Assembly: GCF_900566075.1 (NCBI RefSeq)
Contig: NZ_UPHU01000001.1
Location: 4,278,325 to 4,342,324, forward strand
DNA length: 64,000 bases
Direction of reading: 5' to 3'
Origin: Mycobacterium pseudokansasii
Lineage (GTDB): Bacteria; Actinomycetota; Actinomycetes; Mycobacteriales; Mycobacteriaceae
Part shown: positions 21,115-31,319 of the stretch, piece after piece
Layout: the number at the start of each line of letters is the position of its first letter
Position numbering within the stretch: position 1 is the first letter of the stretch
The notes under the pieces: generated by a model
Database searches by the model: none
Told to the model about the DNA's origin: nothing
What the model saw: the letters and a program-made list of their open reading frames with translations, nothing else
Made by a program: the position numbers and the translations under genes

Positions 21115-22902
21115 TCATGCCGCCGACCCCGAGAACTCGGAAACAATCGTTTCGGCCGCATTCACAACGACCAATAGTTCGACACCGGCACCGAGCACGA
21201 ACAGCCCCGTGCTTGCCGCTAAGGGGTAGCCAACCGCGTTAACCAACCCCAAAGGGTCGCCCGCGGCGAATTGCTCAATCCCGTCCAAGAAAAGGTTGAG
21301 GTTATACGACGGGAGCGTGATCGCCAGAGCGCTCGTCATATCGGCCGTGGCACGAAGCGTTGCGTAGCCCATAGCGGCCACCCTGCCGAGCGCGTCAGCA
21401 AAATTGATAGTCGCCGCATGCAATTCGGCGAGGTCGATATAGGTCCGGAGGCCTCCGAACGTCCCCGCATGCACAACCCATGCATCAAACGCCATCGGCA
21501 AATTGAATGCCATCACATCGGGCGCGCCCAACAGGGAAAGGTCTGGCAAACCTAGCGACATCAGCTCGTGCGTGGCATCGGCAATACCCTGATGCGTCCC
21601 GGCAACGAGCAGGTCGAGTACGGTCAGCGGGCTGACGTCAGGAAACAACCCGAACGGAGTCGGCACGTTGGCCGGCGTGGCCGAATAACCATAACGCGGG
21701 TCCCCATAACCCAGATTCACCAGCGCGGTCAAATTGGGCTGAAGCAGGTCAGCCAGCGGGTTCCCGATCAACGGTATTGATCGCAGCGGGTACAACAGCG
21801 GTAGATCGGGGGTCCGAACCAGGTAGTAGGTGGTCATCGTCGAACCGTCGGTCGGCAGTTGGATCGCCCCGCTGAGCTGCTCAGGGGTCAGGCTCGGGAT
21901 GGCGCCGTGCAGATAGTAAATGCCAGCTAAGGCGTTCAGGTCGGCCAGCAAATTGAGCGGGTACCGCGGAAAATCGGCAATCCCGTCGTATTCAATGGTG
22001 TAAACAGTGGTCGGAAAGAGATCGGCTGAAGTTGCTTCGCTGAATGTCAGCCCAATGCTCGGCACGAATAACCCACTGAAGCGCGAAAAGAGGCCGCCGT
22101 TGGGATTGTTGGGGTTGCCGAACAGCACGAAAGAGAGCTGATCTGGCGTCGGCGCGTTCGGCCCCAGGGCGGCCAAGGCCCGCATTTCCAACGACGATAT
22201 GGTGGCACTCTGCGAGTACCCGAATACGGTGACGTGGTTTCCGGAGGCGATCTGCTGAGTAATCGCCTCGTGCAGGATCGCGACACCACGAGACACCGAC
22301 GTGTCAAACATCAGGTCCATGACGCCGGTGTAGGGATACAGCGCTGCCGGGGTGGCGAGGCCCTGCGGCACCGCCCACGGAGCACGCGGTTTGATGAAGG
22401 CCTCGTACACACTGTCGAGATAGCTTTGACCAGGGATCGGCGTCCCACTTCCGCCCATAATCAGCGCTGTATCTTGCGCAAGAGCAGCGGCCGCCTTGGG
22501 TATCGACGTTGCCGCACTGCCGCCGAGAGCCGCCACGCCGGAGCCGCCCGCAATCAGCGAGCCTCCGAACGCCTGGATAGACGCATTCACTTCGCTGACT
22601 AGATCTTGCAGTGACGACGCAATGGCGGCCTCAGCACCCGCGTAGGCCCGGGCACCCGCAGTCAGGGTTTCCACGAATTCCTCGAGAAACGTCGAGGCTT
22701 GAGCGGTTACGGCTTGATAGCCTCGAGCGTGCGCGCAAAACAGCTCGGCGATCGCCGTCGACACCTCGTCGGCCGCTGGGGCTAGGACCCCTGTGGTTGC
22801 GGCCGCCGCGGCGACGTTGGCCGCATCGACGCTCAACCCAAGAGCGGTCAAATCCGTTGCCGCGGAGGTCATCAGCGCCGGCGCCGTGGTCACGAGGGAC
22901 AT
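21115..22902 (-). CDS. PE family protein with C-terminal PE-PPE serine hydrolase domain
   Basis: A 595-residue protein. Residues 1-95 are a PE domain with the ESX export signal YxxxE at 87-91 (YAGAE). After an Ala/Gly linker comes a PE-PPE (alpha/beta hydrolase) domain at about 170-400 with the nucleophile elbow GYSQSA (Ser230). The tail (400-595) is hydrophobic and Leu-rich. Family members are secreted by type VII systems, probably ESX-5, and some show esterase activity. The ATG at 22902 has GGAGG six bases upstream; the 64 earlier codons are discarded. No partner PPE lies next to it. From memory it is absent from the M. tuberculosis locus. Confidence 0.93.
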   Translation of the reverse strand: MSLVTTAPALMTSAATDLTALGLSVDAANVAAAAATTGVLAPAADEVSTAIAELFCAHARGYQAVTAQASTFLEEFVETLTAGARAYAGAEAAIASSLQDLVSEVNASIQAFGGSLIAGGSGVAALGGSAATSIPKAAAALAQDTALIMGGSGTPIPGQSYLDSVYEAFIKPRAPWAVPQGLATPAALYPYTGVMDLMFDTSVSRGVAILHEAITQQIASGNHVTVFGYSQSATISSLEMRALAALGPNAPTPDQLSFVLFGNPNNPNGGLFSRFSGLFVPSIGLTFSEATSADLFPTTVYTIEYDGIADFPRYPLNLLADLNALAGIYYLHGAIPSLTPEQLSGAIQLPTDGSTMTTYYLVRTPDLPLLYPLRSIPLIGNPLADLLQPNLTALVNLGYGDPRYGYSATPANVPTPFGLFPDVSPLTVLDLLVAGTHQGIADATHELMSLGLPDLSLLGAPDVMAFNLPMAFDAWVVHAGTFGGLRTYIDLAELHAATINFADALGRVAAMGYATLRATADMTSALAITLPSYNLNLFLDGIEQFAAGDPLGLVNAVGYPLAASTGLFVLGAGVELLVVVNAAETIVSEFSGSAA

Positions 22903-23229
22903 GCTTTTCCTCCGACTACCCGCGTACTCGAGGCCCCGGCACGGAAGCCCGCTCGCGCCCGCTGATCGACTCCATCGCCAATCGGGCGGGCCCAAGAGCT
23001 TGACGCGCTGCAAATCCAAGGGGTGAATCGACTGTGATGGACATTTCGCCACCAACGGTGCCTGCCGCCCCTTCGGCAACGATTCGTCAATCATGAAATG
23101 CGCTGGTCGCGCGAGCAGCTAGGTACTCGGTGCCACGAGACACGGCTACCGGCGACGAGCCGGGGACGAGCCGACGGTGAGCGAGGTCTACCACGCCAGC
23201 CAGCCCGGCGGACTTGAGCTCCGATTTCG
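22903..23229. other. Intergenic region upstream of the PE gene
   Basis: 327 bp. It holds the Shine-Dalgarno sequence and presumably the promoter of the PE gene. A direct duplication of GACGAGCCG lies near 23155-23175. I see no gene, hairpin with T-run or recognised operator. Confidence 0.5.
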
Positions 23230-23895
23230 CTATCGGTCCATGAGGGCGGTTTCGGGCGATTCAATCAGATCACGCAGTTCGCAAGGGTAGAGGAGTTGGG
23301 AAGCACCGCCGGCCCGATGGTCGAGCAGATCAGGGTCATCGTTGGCCGCGCGACAACCTCGTCGCCGACGATCAGCGGGGACTGCTTGATTGCCTCCGTC
23401 GCCAGGATGGCCGCCTCGGGATGGTTGATCACCAGAACGCCGGGATCGACACCCGACGCACCGAAGTTGGACACGGTGGACGTCGACCGCCGCAGCTTCG
23501 CCGGCATGAGCGTGCCCTGGCGGGCAGCGATGATCAATTGATTTGTCCGGCAGCCTAATTCGCCAGTGGTCTTGGTGTGCGCCTTGTCGATCACCGGTAC
23601 CAGCAGCCCGCGTCAGGGTGGCGACACCGAAGCCAAGATGCACATCGTGATGCGCACTCACTGCGGAGCATCGGACGAATCGACCCAGGCTGCGTCGAGA
23701 ATAATGTTGCGAGTCAACGCAATAACCAGGAGCCGAAATCTCAGTGCATGGGCGACGACCTCGGTCACCGCAACACCGAACCGGTCTCCAGCCGCGGCAC
23801 CTCGGTGCACGTCATCTCCAGCGTGGCCGTGGCGGCCGGTATCTGCCTGTGGGACAACGTCGTTTTCCATGCCATGTAGGCATGTACACCGCACC
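23230..23895 (-). pseudogene. Decayed second copy of bkdC (E2 catalytic domain)
   Basis: Pieces in different minus-strand frames line up, in order, with the C-terminal half of the intact BkdC at 26256-27461: MAWKTTLSHRQIPAATATLE (compare [20 protein letters not shown]), then [30 protein letters not shown], the long piece at 23265-23594 with [20 protein letters not shown], and finally [17 protein letters not shown]. At least four frame changes and internal stops separate them. The catalytic DHRVADG block is also destroyed. No lipoyl domain is found upstream. It is therefore a dead, truncated paralogue on the same strand as bkdC, with the PPE gene between the two. Confidence 0.88.
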
Positions 23896-24615
23896 CGTCT
23901 CAGATCAGTCCCCGCAGCGGCGCCGTCACCGCAGCGAGCACCTCTGCCCGGTGGTCCGTATCCAGCGCATGTGTTCGTGTGGTCGACGTTTTCCTCAGCG
24001 CCCAACTGCGATGATGCGACGGCACGGGCGCGACCAAACCCCATCAGCATTCCTGGGCTTCCCTCGTTTCCGACCCCCGCTGGCAAGGGCTCCGGTGTCC
24101 CCCAGTCAGTGGACGTGCGACCCCCCCATCTGGGGGGTTTGATTTTCCCCCGTTCGGGGGATGGTTGCGCTGCGGTCCGGCCGTTCATCATGATGCAATA
24201 CCGATTCATTTGTATTGGCAACAGGTCATATGTATCGGCTCGGTAAACCCGGCCAGGCAGCGCCCGGCGTTGACCGGCAAGCGCAAATCGCGACGCACTC
24301 GCGGCCGGGTAACCGCAGTCCTACCGAAAGGTTGCGTGCACATGTTTCTCGACGACCATCAAGACGACCAGAGCCTCGAGACCGGCGCCCGAGCCGTCGC
24401 GACTAACTTCGACCCAACCTTGATCGCCACCCGACCGCCCAGATCGCGGCACCGTACATACATGTCCTGGGTGGCGTTGGGAGCGCTGGCACTCACGTGC
24501 ACGGCATCACCCCGGCGAGCGTGGCCGCACACTTTGACAAGGACAGCAACTCATGGGCCGGGTCTGTCATGTGCCGGTTGATCTTTATCCCCGGCGGAGG
24601 GTGCCGGTGGGTGGC
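23896..24615. other. Region between the bkdC relic and the PPE gene; possible small gene at 24341-24581
   Basis: About 720 bp with no recognised gene. It contains the twin G/C hairpins listed separately. A plus-strand frame from ATG 24341 to 24581 (start MFLDDHQDDQSLETGARAV, 79 residues, AAAGG upstream) has a moderately hydrophobic middle and could be a short gene or a relic; it overlaps a second frame that also looks partly coding, as in decayed DNA. I assign no function. Confidence 0.35.
24120..24160. terminator. Twin G/C hairpins, terminator-like
   Basis: Hairpin 1: ACCCCCC (24120-24126) pairs with GGGGGGT (24132-24138), loop CATCT, followed by TT then GATTTT. Hairpin 2: CCCCC (24147-24151) pairs with GGGGG (24156-24160), loop GTTC. 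The T-tracts after hairpin 1 suit intrinsic termination on the plus strand; a protein- or quadruplex-type element is also possible. Confidence 0.5.
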
Positions 24616-24792
24616 ATGGGTTCGGAAAGCATGGCGGCTGTGTTGTTGAGCTTGTCGGCGGAGCCATGGGCCGCTGCGGTCGCAACGAGGGTGGCACCCG
24701 ACGACGCCGCAGGGTTGGCGCGGTCGGCAGGTGACGCCGCCGATCACGAGTGGGCACTGGCCGGTGGCGGGGTTTATGGCGGTTTGTCATGA
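24616..24792 (+). CDS. Small ORF translationally coupled to the PPE gene
   Basis: A 58-residue frame beginning [20 protein letters not shown] and ending [13 protein letters not shown]; its TGA overlaps the PPE start as ATGA. The position is where PE partners of PPE genes usually sit, but the sequence is too short and lacks a PE motif; it may be a lost PE partner or a leader ORF that sets PPE translation. GGTGGGTGG precedes the ATG. An earlier in-frame ATG at 24553 is possible. Function unknown. Confidence 0.35.
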   Translation: MGSESMAAVLLSLSAEPWAAAVATRVAPDDAAGLARSAGDAADHEWALAGGGVYGGLS

Positions 24793-26096
24793 CCGCGCCG
24801 ATCTGGTTGGCGTCGCCACCGGAGGTGCATTCGGCGCTGCTGAGCGCCGGTCCAGGTCCGAGTTCGATGTTGGCGGCTGCCGCGGCGTGGTCGTCGCTGA
24901 ATGCTGAGTATGCATCGGTGGCCGAAGAGCTCCCGAGGGTATTGGGCGCCATTCAGGCGGAGGCCTGGCGGGGACCGAGTTCCCAGATATGCGTGGGTGC
25001 CTACGCGCCGTACGTGGCATGGTTGATGCAGGCCAGTGCCGATAGTGCCGCCGCTGCCGCTGCACACGAGTCTGCGGCCGGGGCCTACGCTACGGCGTTG
25101 ACCGCGATGCCGACCTTGGGCGAATTGGCTGCCAACCACGCGGCCCATGCGATTCTGGTCACGACGAATTTCTTCGGCATCAACACCATCCCGATCGCGC
25201 TGAACGAGGCCGATTACGTGCGGATGTGGATCCAGGCCGCTACCACGATGAGTGTCTATGAGGGATTCAGCACCGCAGCGTTGACCTCGGCGCCTCGCAC
25301 CCCGCCGGCACCCGTGATCATCAAATCGTGCACCGGCGAGGGCAGCGACATCGCGACAATCGGTCAGGCCCTCGGCTATGACCCGTTTCCACTATGGACT
25401 TTGCTGTGGGGCTTGGTAGAAACTATGCTGATAGAGATTATCGGCGTGCCATTTTTCACGCTCTTTGTAATTTTGGTGATAATTCTATCGCCGTCATGGC
25501 TGTTTGCTTTCGTCTTAGCCGAATTGCTTGGATACTCGGCTTTCGCCGCTAATATATTGCAGTATCTGAGTCTCACTTGGTTTGCTATCGGAGTGATGGC
25601 TCTCGCCTTCATGATGATGCCTTTTGTGCTGGGCTATGACATCGCCAACCTGGTGATCTACTGGATCACGCACCTGAGCGTAGCGATTGTTTCGACGCTG
25701 GCGAGTCCGCTCGCGGCCGAGGCGGCGCTGTCAGCTTCGGTGGCCGCTGCCGCCGCGAACGCGAGCATCATGTCGGGTGCGGTTGCCGCACCTGCGACGG
25801 GCGCGGCCGCCGGTGGTGCAGTGCCGTTGGCGGTCATGTCAGCGCCATCGGCGGCAACGCCCATGGTCTCGGCGTCGGGAGGTCCTCTCGGACACGACAT
25901 CGGCGGATTCGCAAAGCCGCCGACGGCTGCTCAGCGAGGTGTCGGCACGCCGGGTTTTGCCGGGACCGTGTCCAAGGGGGTCGTTACGCAGGCTGCTGGT
26001 TTGGCAACGGTTGGAGGTGGCGAGTTGGGTGAGCCCCCGCGAGTGCCCATGTTGCCGGCGTATTGGAATCCGAATATGGTTTGCTCCGCCATTTAG
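24789..26096 (+). CDS. PPE family protein with hydrophobic membrane-like core
   Basis: A 435-residue PPE protein. Residues 1-165 are the PPE domain: [19 protein letters not shown], the WxG-type turn AWRGPSS at 59-65, and helices rich in Ala. Residues about 202-302 are strongly hydrophobic and could form three to four membrane helices ([37 protein letters not shown] and so on); this part has visibly lower GC than its flanks. The tail (305-435) is Ala/Gly/Pro-rich and ends [11 protein letters not shown]. No SVP motif. Likely exported by ESX-5 and placed in the outer membrane; transport is a guess from the membrane core. Opposite strand to bkdC. Confidence 0.9.
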   Translation: MTAPIWLASPPEVHSALLSAGPGPSSMLAAAAAWSSLNAEYASVAEELPRVLGAIQAEAWRGPSSQICVGAYAPYVAWLMQASADSAAAAAAHESAAGAYATALTAMPTLGELAANHAAHAILVTTNFFGINTIPIALNEADYVRMWIQAATTMSVYEGFSTAALTSAPRTPPAPVIIKSCTGEGSDIATIGQALGYDPFPLWTLLWGLVETMLIEIIGVPFFTLFVILVIILSPSWLFAFVLAELLGYSAFAANILQYLSLTWFAIGVMALAFMMMPFVLGYDIANLVIYWITHLSVAIVSTLASPLAAEAALSASVAAAAANASIMSGAVAAPATGAAAGGAVPLAVMSAPSAATPMVSASGGPLGHDIGGFAKPPTAAQRGVGTPGFAGTVSKGVVTQAAGLATVGGGELGEPPRVPMLPAYWNPNMVCSAI

Positions 26097-26255
26097 ATTT
26101 AGATTTCGTGATTGAATAACACCGCTTTTAGCCGGTTCGGACCACACGATTATGCCGTCATACCGAACCGTTCCTGGTCTGGTGTCGGCTTCGTCGACCA
26201 GGAGTGGCGGTTTGGGAATAGCGACGTCAAGACCGGACCGCACCCCGACTTGACG

Positions 26256-27461
26256 TTACAGGTCCAACAAGGCTGTCGCCGGCGACTCGATCAGGTCACG
26301 TAGTTCGCACAGGAACCGAGCCACCTGGGCGCCATCCGCCACGCGGTGGTCGAAAACGCATGTCAACGTCATCGTCGGCCGGGCGACGATCTCGTTGTCG
26401 ACGGCCACCGGCCGGGCCTTGATGGCTCCCATCCCCAGGATGGCCGCTTCGGGGTGGTTGATCACCGGCACACCGTCGTCCACGCCCAACGCCCCGAAGT
26501 TCGACACGGTAAACGTCGAACCACTCAACTCGGCCGGGGTGAGCGTGCCTTCGCGGGCACCACTGATCAATTCTGCTGTGCGGCAAGCAAGTTCGCGGGT
26601 GGTCAGTTGCTGCGCGCCGGTGATGACCGGGACCAGCAGTCCCCGCTCGGTTGCCACGGCAAACCCCAAATGCACACGACGGTAGACATGCACCTGCGGT
26701 CCGGAAGCCGAGTCGACCCACGTCGAATTGAGAATCATGTTATGGGTCAACGCGATAACGACAAACCGCAATGACAGCACGAATGGCGTGACTTCTCCCC
26801 CGCGGCCGCCACGCAGCGTCTCAGACAGCTGCAACAAACCGCTGCAGTCAACTTGCACGCTGGCTAACGCGTCAGGGATTTCTTTGTGAGAGGAAATCAT
26901 TCGCTCCGCCATCCGGGCCTGTACACCACGCACCGGTCGTACGTCCACATCCATCCCGGAAACATGAGCGGCGGCGAGCACGTCCGCGCGGGTGATCACC
27001 CGGGCGACGCCCGGCCCACGCTGCAGTGCGGTCAGATCAACCCCTAATTCCTTGGCCAGCTTGCGCGCCGACGGCACCGCGCGCGGCCGAGCCGGCCGAG
27101 CGCCTCGTCTGCTGCTATCGAGATCCGCGTCGGTGCCATACCCGACCAGCGTCGGTGCGCCGGCCTCACCATCGCCAACCAACGCTGCGACCATTGCCCG
27201 ATCCGGTGCGGTATCTATGCGCACCAACATCGAGCCCACCTGGAGGACATCGCCTTCGGCACCACCGATCTCGACGATCCGCCCGGTGAACGGGCTGGGG
27301 ATCTCGACCTGCGCCTTGGCGGTCTCTACCGAGCACAGGGCCTGGTTGAGCTGCACATCCTCACCCACCGAGACGTTCCATGACGTCACCGTGACTTCGT
27401 CGAGTCCCTCCCCAAGGTCGGGAACCAGAAAGTCCTTGATCCGCTGCGGTTCGGGGTTCAT
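26256..27461 (-). CDS. bkdC: Branched-chain keto-acid dehydrogenase E2 (dihydrolipoyl acyltransferase)
   Basis: A 401-residue E2. Lipoyl domain at 8-82 with lipoyl-lysine Lys49 in [10 protein letters not shown]; a peripheral subunit-binding domain at about 135-170 ([14 protein letters not shown]); catalytic domain from about 190 with [11 protein letters not shown] and the active site DHRVADG (His372, Asp376). It transfers the branched acyl group from E1 (BkdAB) to CoA. Matches Rv2495c (393 residues). The ATG overlaps the bkdB stop as ATGA. It is the last gene of the cluster; a broken paralogue lies 2.4 kb downstream. Confidence 0.97.
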   Translation of the reverse strand: MNPEPQRIKDFLVPDLGEGLDEVTVTSWNVSVGEDVQLNQALCSVETAKAQVEIPSPFTGRIVEIGGAEGDVLQVGSMLVRIDTAPDRAMVAALVGDGEAGAPTLVGYGTDADLDSSRRGARPARPRAVPSARKLAKELGVDLTALQRGPGVARVITRADVLAAAHVSGMDVDVRPVRGVQARMAERMISSHKEIPDALASVQVDCSGLLQLSETLRGGRGGEVTPFVLSLRFVVIALTHNMILNSTWVDSASGPQVHVYRRVHLGFAVATERGLLVPVITGAQQLTTRELACRTAELISGAREGTLTPAELSGSTFTVSNFGALGVDDGVPVINHPEAAILGMGAIKARPVAVDNEIVARPTMTLTCVFDHRVADGAQVARFLCELRDLIESPATALLDL

Positions 27462-28519
27462 GGCTGCCCCAAAACCCGCTCCACGCAGTCCAGTAACCTA
27501 TCCGGGCCCGGTAGCCACGCCTTCTCCAGACGTGCCGGTGGATAGGGAGTATCGAAGCCGCAGGCACGCAGCACCGGAGCCTCCAAGTCGTAGAACAACT
27601 CTTCTTGGATACGAGCGGCCAGCTCCGCACCATAGCCCACGTTTCGCGGCCCCTCGTGCATCACCACACACCGACCCGTCCGGCTGATCGATTCCGCGAT
27701 CGTGGCGAAGTCCAATGGCACCAACGAACGCAAATCAATAATCTCGAGATTCCAACCTCGTTGCCGCTCAGCGACATCCGCGGCTGCAAGCGCCGTGCCC
27801 ACCAAGCCACCGTAGGTCAGCACGCTGACATCGCCACCGGCCCGCCGCACGACGGCCCGCCCGATCGGGGCCCCCGGCACGCTGGTGTCGACGACCCCGC
27901 GAGCCCAATACCGGCGCTTCGGCTCCAAGTACATCACCGGGTCGGGGCAGACGATGGCATGCCGCAACAGCCAGTAGGCATCCGACGGCTCCGAAGGAAC
28001 GACCACCTTCAGACCCGCCGTGTGCGTCCAATAAGTTTCGGTGGACTCCGAATGATGTTCGGCCGCACCGATACCGCCGAACGACGGAATCCTGACCGTG
28101 ACCGCCATGTCCACCTGACCGCGGGTGCGGAAGCGATACTTCGCCAGATGGCTGACCAACTGGTCGAACGCCGGGTAGGTGAAGCCGTCGAACTGAATCT
28201 CGGGCACCGGCACAAATCCACGCAACGCCAACCCCACGGCGATCCCGATCACCGCGGACTCCGCCAGCGGTGTGTCGAAACAACGGGCCTCGCCAAATGT
28301 TTCAGCCAGTCCTTCGGTCACCCGGAATACCCCACCCTGGGTCGCGACATCCTCACCGAAGACCAGGACCCGCTCGTCGGCCACCATAGCGTCGTGCAGT
28401 GCGCGGTTGATCGCTTGCACCATGGTGATCGGGTGCGGGGCCGGCCCCAGCGGTTGCGCTAACCGCGACAGTTGCAGCCTTTCCTCTGAGGGGGTTGGGC
28501 GATCGGCAATCTGAGTCAT
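27458..28519 (-). CDS. bkdB: Branched-chain keto-acid dehydrogenase E1 beta subunit
   Basis: A 353-residue transketolase-like beta subunit. N-terminal [19 protein letters not shown], then [18 protein letters not shown] and [16 protein letters not shown], the cofactor-contact segment of E1 beta chains. It pairs with BkdA for thiamine-diphosphate-dependent decarboxylation of 2-keto acids from leucine, isoleucine and valine. The ATG has GGAGG five bases upstream; only 10 bp separate it from bkdA. Matches Rv2496c. Confidence 0.97.
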   Translation of the reverse strand: MTQIADRPTPSEERLQLSRLAQPLGPAPHPITMVQAINRALHDAMVADERVLVFGEDVATQGGVFRVTEGLAETFGEARCFDTPLAESAVIGIAVGLALRGFVPVPEIQFDGFTYPAFDQLVSHLAKYRFRTRGQVDMAVTVRIPSFGGIGAAEHHSESTETYWTHTAGLKVVVPSEPSDAYWLLRHAIVCPDPVMYLEPKRRYWARGVVDTSVPGAPIGRAVVRRAGGDVSVLTYGGLVGTALAAADVAERQRGWNLEIIDLRSLVPLDFATIAESISRTGRCVVMHEGPRNVGYGAELAARIQEELFYDLEAPVLRACGFDTPYPPARLEKAWLPGPDRLLDCVERVLGQP

Positions 28520-28529
28520 GGACGCCTCC

Positions 28530-29621
28530 CTAGTCGGCCCGCGTCAATTCGGCGCGCAACTGCCGGCGCTGCGCATCCAACTCCGGTGTGATGTGGGCGT
28601 AGACCGCGGTGAAGAGTTCGTCGACGTCGAAATCGGGCGCGTCGAACACGGCATCGCGCAGTTCGGCCCGCTGCCCCGCCGAACGGGCGGCGACCCGGTC
28701 CTCGAGGCTCTGCGACCACAGCCCCAGGCCCTGTAGGTAGCACCGAAAACGCGGAATCGGGTCCAGAGCCAGCCACCGATCGAGCTCCTGCTGGTCGCGG
28801 TACCGGGCCGGGTCGTCGGCGGTGGTGTGTGGGCCCAAGCGATAGGTAACCGCCTCGATCAGGCTGGGACCGTTACCGGCTCGGGCCCGAGTGGCGGCCT
28901 CGGCCATCACCGCGTGGCACGCCAGCACATCATTGCCGTCCACTCGGATGCCCGGCATGCCATATCCGATTGCCTTGTGCGCAATGGAAACAGCGGCCGT
29001 CTGCTTTCGGACTGGCGTCGATATCGCCCACTGATTGTTCTGCACGTAGAACAGGCATGGCGCACCGAACACCGCCGCGAGATTCAGCGCCTCGTGGACG
29101 TCGCCCTCGCTGGTAGCGCCGTCGCCCATGAAGGCGACAGTCACCGAGTCCTCGCCGAGGCGTTGGGCGGCCATCGCGGCGCCGACGGCGTGCAATGTCT
29201 GGGTGCCGACCGGAACGGACATCGGAGCACAGCTTTTCGTCGTGAATTCCAGCCCGCCATGCCAGCTTCCGCGCCATGCGGCGCCCACGTGTCCGGGCGG
29301 GATGCCGCGCACCAGGTATACGCCCAATTCGCGGTATTGCGGAAACAACCAGTCGGTCGCGCGCAGGCCTGCGGCCGCTCCCACCTGGGCAGCCTCCTGG
29401 CCGCGACAGGGCGTGAACAACGCCAATTCACCCTGGCGCTGCAGGTTGACGAACTCGTCATCCAGCTCCCGCGTGACCACCATCATTTCGTAGAGCCAGC
29501 ACAGTTTTTCCGTGGACAGATCACGGCTGTAACGCGCTTCCGCGGTCGGTGTGCCGTCCGGGTCAACGAGTTGTACCGGCTCGAGGTCGACCGTCATCGG
29601 TGTCTGACACTTCCGAGCCAT
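28530..29621 (-). CDS. bkdA: Branched-chain keto-acid dehydrogenase E1 alpha subunit
   Basis: A 363-residue E1 alpha chain. The thiamine diphosphate motif is GDGATSEGDVHEALNLA followed by NNQWAIS; the phosphorylation-loop region YRLGPHTTADDPARYRD is of the branched-chain type. GGAGG lies just before ATG 29621. It forms the alpha2beta2 E1 with BkdB. A 322-bp gap separates it from citE upstream, so a separate promoter for bkdABC is possible. Matches Rv2497c. Confidence 0.97.
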   Translation of the reverse strand: MARKCQTPMTVDLEPVQLVDPDGTPTAEARYSRDLSTEKLCWLYEMMVVTRELDDEFVNLQRQGELALFTPCRGQEAAQVGAAAGLRATDWLFPQYRELGVYLVRGIPPGHVGAAWRGSWHGGLEFTTKSCAPMSVPVGTQTLHAVGAAMAAQRLGEDSVTVAFMGDGATSEGDVHEALNLAAVFGAPCLFYVQNNQWAISTPVRKQTAAVSIAHKAIGYGMPGIRVDGNDVLACHAVMAEAATRARAGNGPSLIEAVTYRLGPHTTADDPARYRDQQELDRWLALDPIPRFRCYLQGLGLWSQSLEDRVAARSAGQRAELRDAVFDAPDFDVDELFTAVYAHITPELDAQRRQLRAELTRAD

Positions 29622-29943
29622 ACCGCCTCCTCAGCTCACGCCGTCACGCCGTGGTGAGGATGCCGCCGGGCAGGCCGCATCAACGCGTCGGCGCGCGTGG
29701 TGCGGCGGGTCAATAGCAAAGCCGAGCCAGCAGCTGCTTCGAGCCGGAGTCAGCAGCTGGCTGACCATTCGGCTCGGATCGCCGCAACACTGGCGCTTCT
29801 CCCATTATGCTCCCAAATCCGAAGACACCGGGCTGATCGGCCGCGCCGGTGCGGACGTGTCGGGAGCACCCCAACTGGCCAGACGAGGCGGCCGGGCGGC
29901 GTCCGGCGGCCGTGTCCCGGGACCGCAGGCAGCAAAGCCGTCG
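29622..29943. other. Intergenic region citE-bkdA
   Basis: 322 bp. CAGCAGCTG occurs twice (about 29730 and 29751) with partial symmetry. It is the only large gap inside the otherwise overlapping operon and so a candidate internal promoter. I see no gene or clear operator; the GTTAA-type dyads found upstream of scoA and fadD35 are not present here. Confidence 0.4.
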
Positions 29944-30765
29944 TCACCCGAGCGCGGATTCCCCCGCCCGCCGCAACAGCATTTCCGCGTGCCGCAGCAC
30001 CGGTGAGTCGACCATCTGGCCCTCGAACGCGAACACCCCACGCTCGTTTCGCGAGGCGGCCAGCACTCGCCGCGCCCAGTCAAGCGTCTCGTCGCTGGGT
30101 CGATACGCCTTGTGCACCACCGGGACCTGGCTCGGGTGAATGCACACTGTCGCGTCGAAACCCACCGTGGCAGCGTCGATCGCCTCCTGCTGCAAGCCCT
30201 CGACGTCGCGGATATCCAGGTGCACGGCATCCAGGGCCAAACGGCCGAACGCGGACGCGGCCAGCAGGATCGTTGACCGCACGTGGCGGGCCACATCCCG
30301 GTAGGCGCCGTCCGCGCGCCGGCTGGAGCTGCCGCCCAGGGTGGCGATCAGGTCCTCGGCCCCCCACATCATTCCCACGGTGCCGTCGGCGGCGGCGATC
30401 TCGGTGGCAAACACCGCACCGCGCGCCGTCTCCACCAGCGCAATGACGTCGCGCGGTGCGAGCGCGGCCACCTGTGCCGCCGACTCAGCCTTGGGCAGCA
30501 TCACCGTCGGGTACGCGGTGGCGGCCAAGGCCTCCAAGTCACGGGCCTGCTCATCGGTACCCGCCGCGTTGATGCGCACCACGGTGCGTTCGGGGTCCAG
30601 CGGGTTATCCCGCAGAGCTTGACGCGCAGCCGACTTCTCCGCTTGGGCCACACCGTCTTCGAGATCGAGGATCACCACGTCGGCGGCAGCGGCGGCCTTG
30701 GTGAAGCGCTCCGGGCGGTCGGCCGGGCAGAACAGCCACCCCGGGCCCGCGGCGCGCAGGTTCAT
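29944..30765 (-). CDS. citE: CitE-like beta-hydroxyacyl-CoA lyase
   Basis: A 273-residue HpcH/HpaI TIM-barrel lyase. Visible motifs: [12 protein letters not shown] (CoA-binding start), [15 protein letters not shown] (Asp-Glu metal site) and VRINAAGT. The M. tuberculosis orthologue Rv2498c is reported to cleave citramalyl-CoA and (R)-3-hydroxy-3-methylglutaryl-CoA, linking itaconate breakdown with leucine degradation; it is not a citrate lyase and no citrate lyase partner genes are present. The ATG overlaps the stop of the MaoC-like gene (ATGA). The operon context fits the leucine role. Confidence 0.95.
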   Translation of the reverse strand: MNLRAAGPGWLFCPADRPERFTKAAAAADVVILDLEDGVAQAEKSAARQALRDNPLDPERTVVRINAAGTDEQARDLEALAATAYPTVMLPKAESAAQVAALAPRDVIALVETARGAVFATEIAAADGTVGMMWGAEDLIATLGGSSSRRADGAYRDVARHVRSTILLAASAFGRLALDAVHLDIRDVEGLQQEAIDAATVGFDATVCIHPSQVPVVHKAYRPSDETLDWARRVLAASRNERGVFAFEGQMVDSPVLRHAEMLLRRAGESALG

Positions 30766-31319
30766 TGCGCCTCCTCGACCGGCCGTTTTTGGACCAACGT
30801 GGTGCGCACCGCGCGGGCGACTATCTCGCCGTGCTGGTTACGTGCGGTGTGCTCCAGGGCGACAATGCCTTCGCCGGGACGGCTTTTCGACTCCCGCTTG
30901 CCGGTGCACACCGTCTCGGCGTACAGGGTGTCGCCGTGAAAGACCGGCTTGGGAAACGACACCTCCGCGAAGCCGAGATTGGCCACGATGGTGCCGAGCG
31001 TCAGCTGCGACACGGACAGCCCGACCATCGTCGACAGGGTGAACATCGAGTTCACCAGCCGCTCACCGCGGAAACCCGGTTGCTCGGCAGCCCAGGCCGC
31101 GTCGAGATGCAGCGATTGGGTGTTCATCGTCAGCGTGGTGAACACGACGTTGTCTGCCTCGGTGACGGTGCGTCCGGGCCGGTGCAGGTAGGTGGTGCCG
31201 ATCTCGAACTCTTCGAACCACAGGCCTCTCTGGACAATCCGTGCGCCGACTGTGGATGCTGCGACGCGACCCGCCGATGTGGCGTCGCCAGGTTCACGCT
31301 CGCCGGCAGGTCTGCTCAC
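30762..31319 (-). CDS. MaoC-like hot-dog enoyl-CoA hydratase
   Basis: A 185-residue protein of the same length as Rv2499c. It is a double-length hot-dog protein with [20 protein letters not shown] at the start of the fold, then [18 protein letters not shown] in place of the usual D-x-N-P-x-H hydratase motif (Asn and His kept), and VVARA-type end [12 protein letters not shown]. It likely hydrates an unsaturated branched acyl-CoA made by FadE19. Start is GTG 31319, overlapping the fadE19 stop by 4 bp. Confidence 0.92.
   Translation of the reverse strand: MSRPAGEREPGDATSAGRVAASTVGARIVQRGLWFEEFEIGTTYLHRPGRTVTEADNVVFTTLTMNTQSLHLDAAWAAEQPGFRGERLVNSMFTLSTMVGLSVSQLTLGTIVANLGFAEVSFPKPVFHGDTLYAETVCTGKRESKSRPGEGIVALEHTARNQHGEIVARAVRTTLVQKRPVEEAQ

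Noticed and set aside
20585..21118. Minus-strand frame of 177 codons crossing tRNA-Arg
   Set aside because: It reads through the tRNA in antisense; the middle is the typical spurious translation of a tRNA gene.
20791..26255. Integrated phage or genomic island at tRNA-Arg
   Set aside because: No integrase, no repeated tRNA 3' end and no phage genes; the block is PE/PPE and relic DNA.
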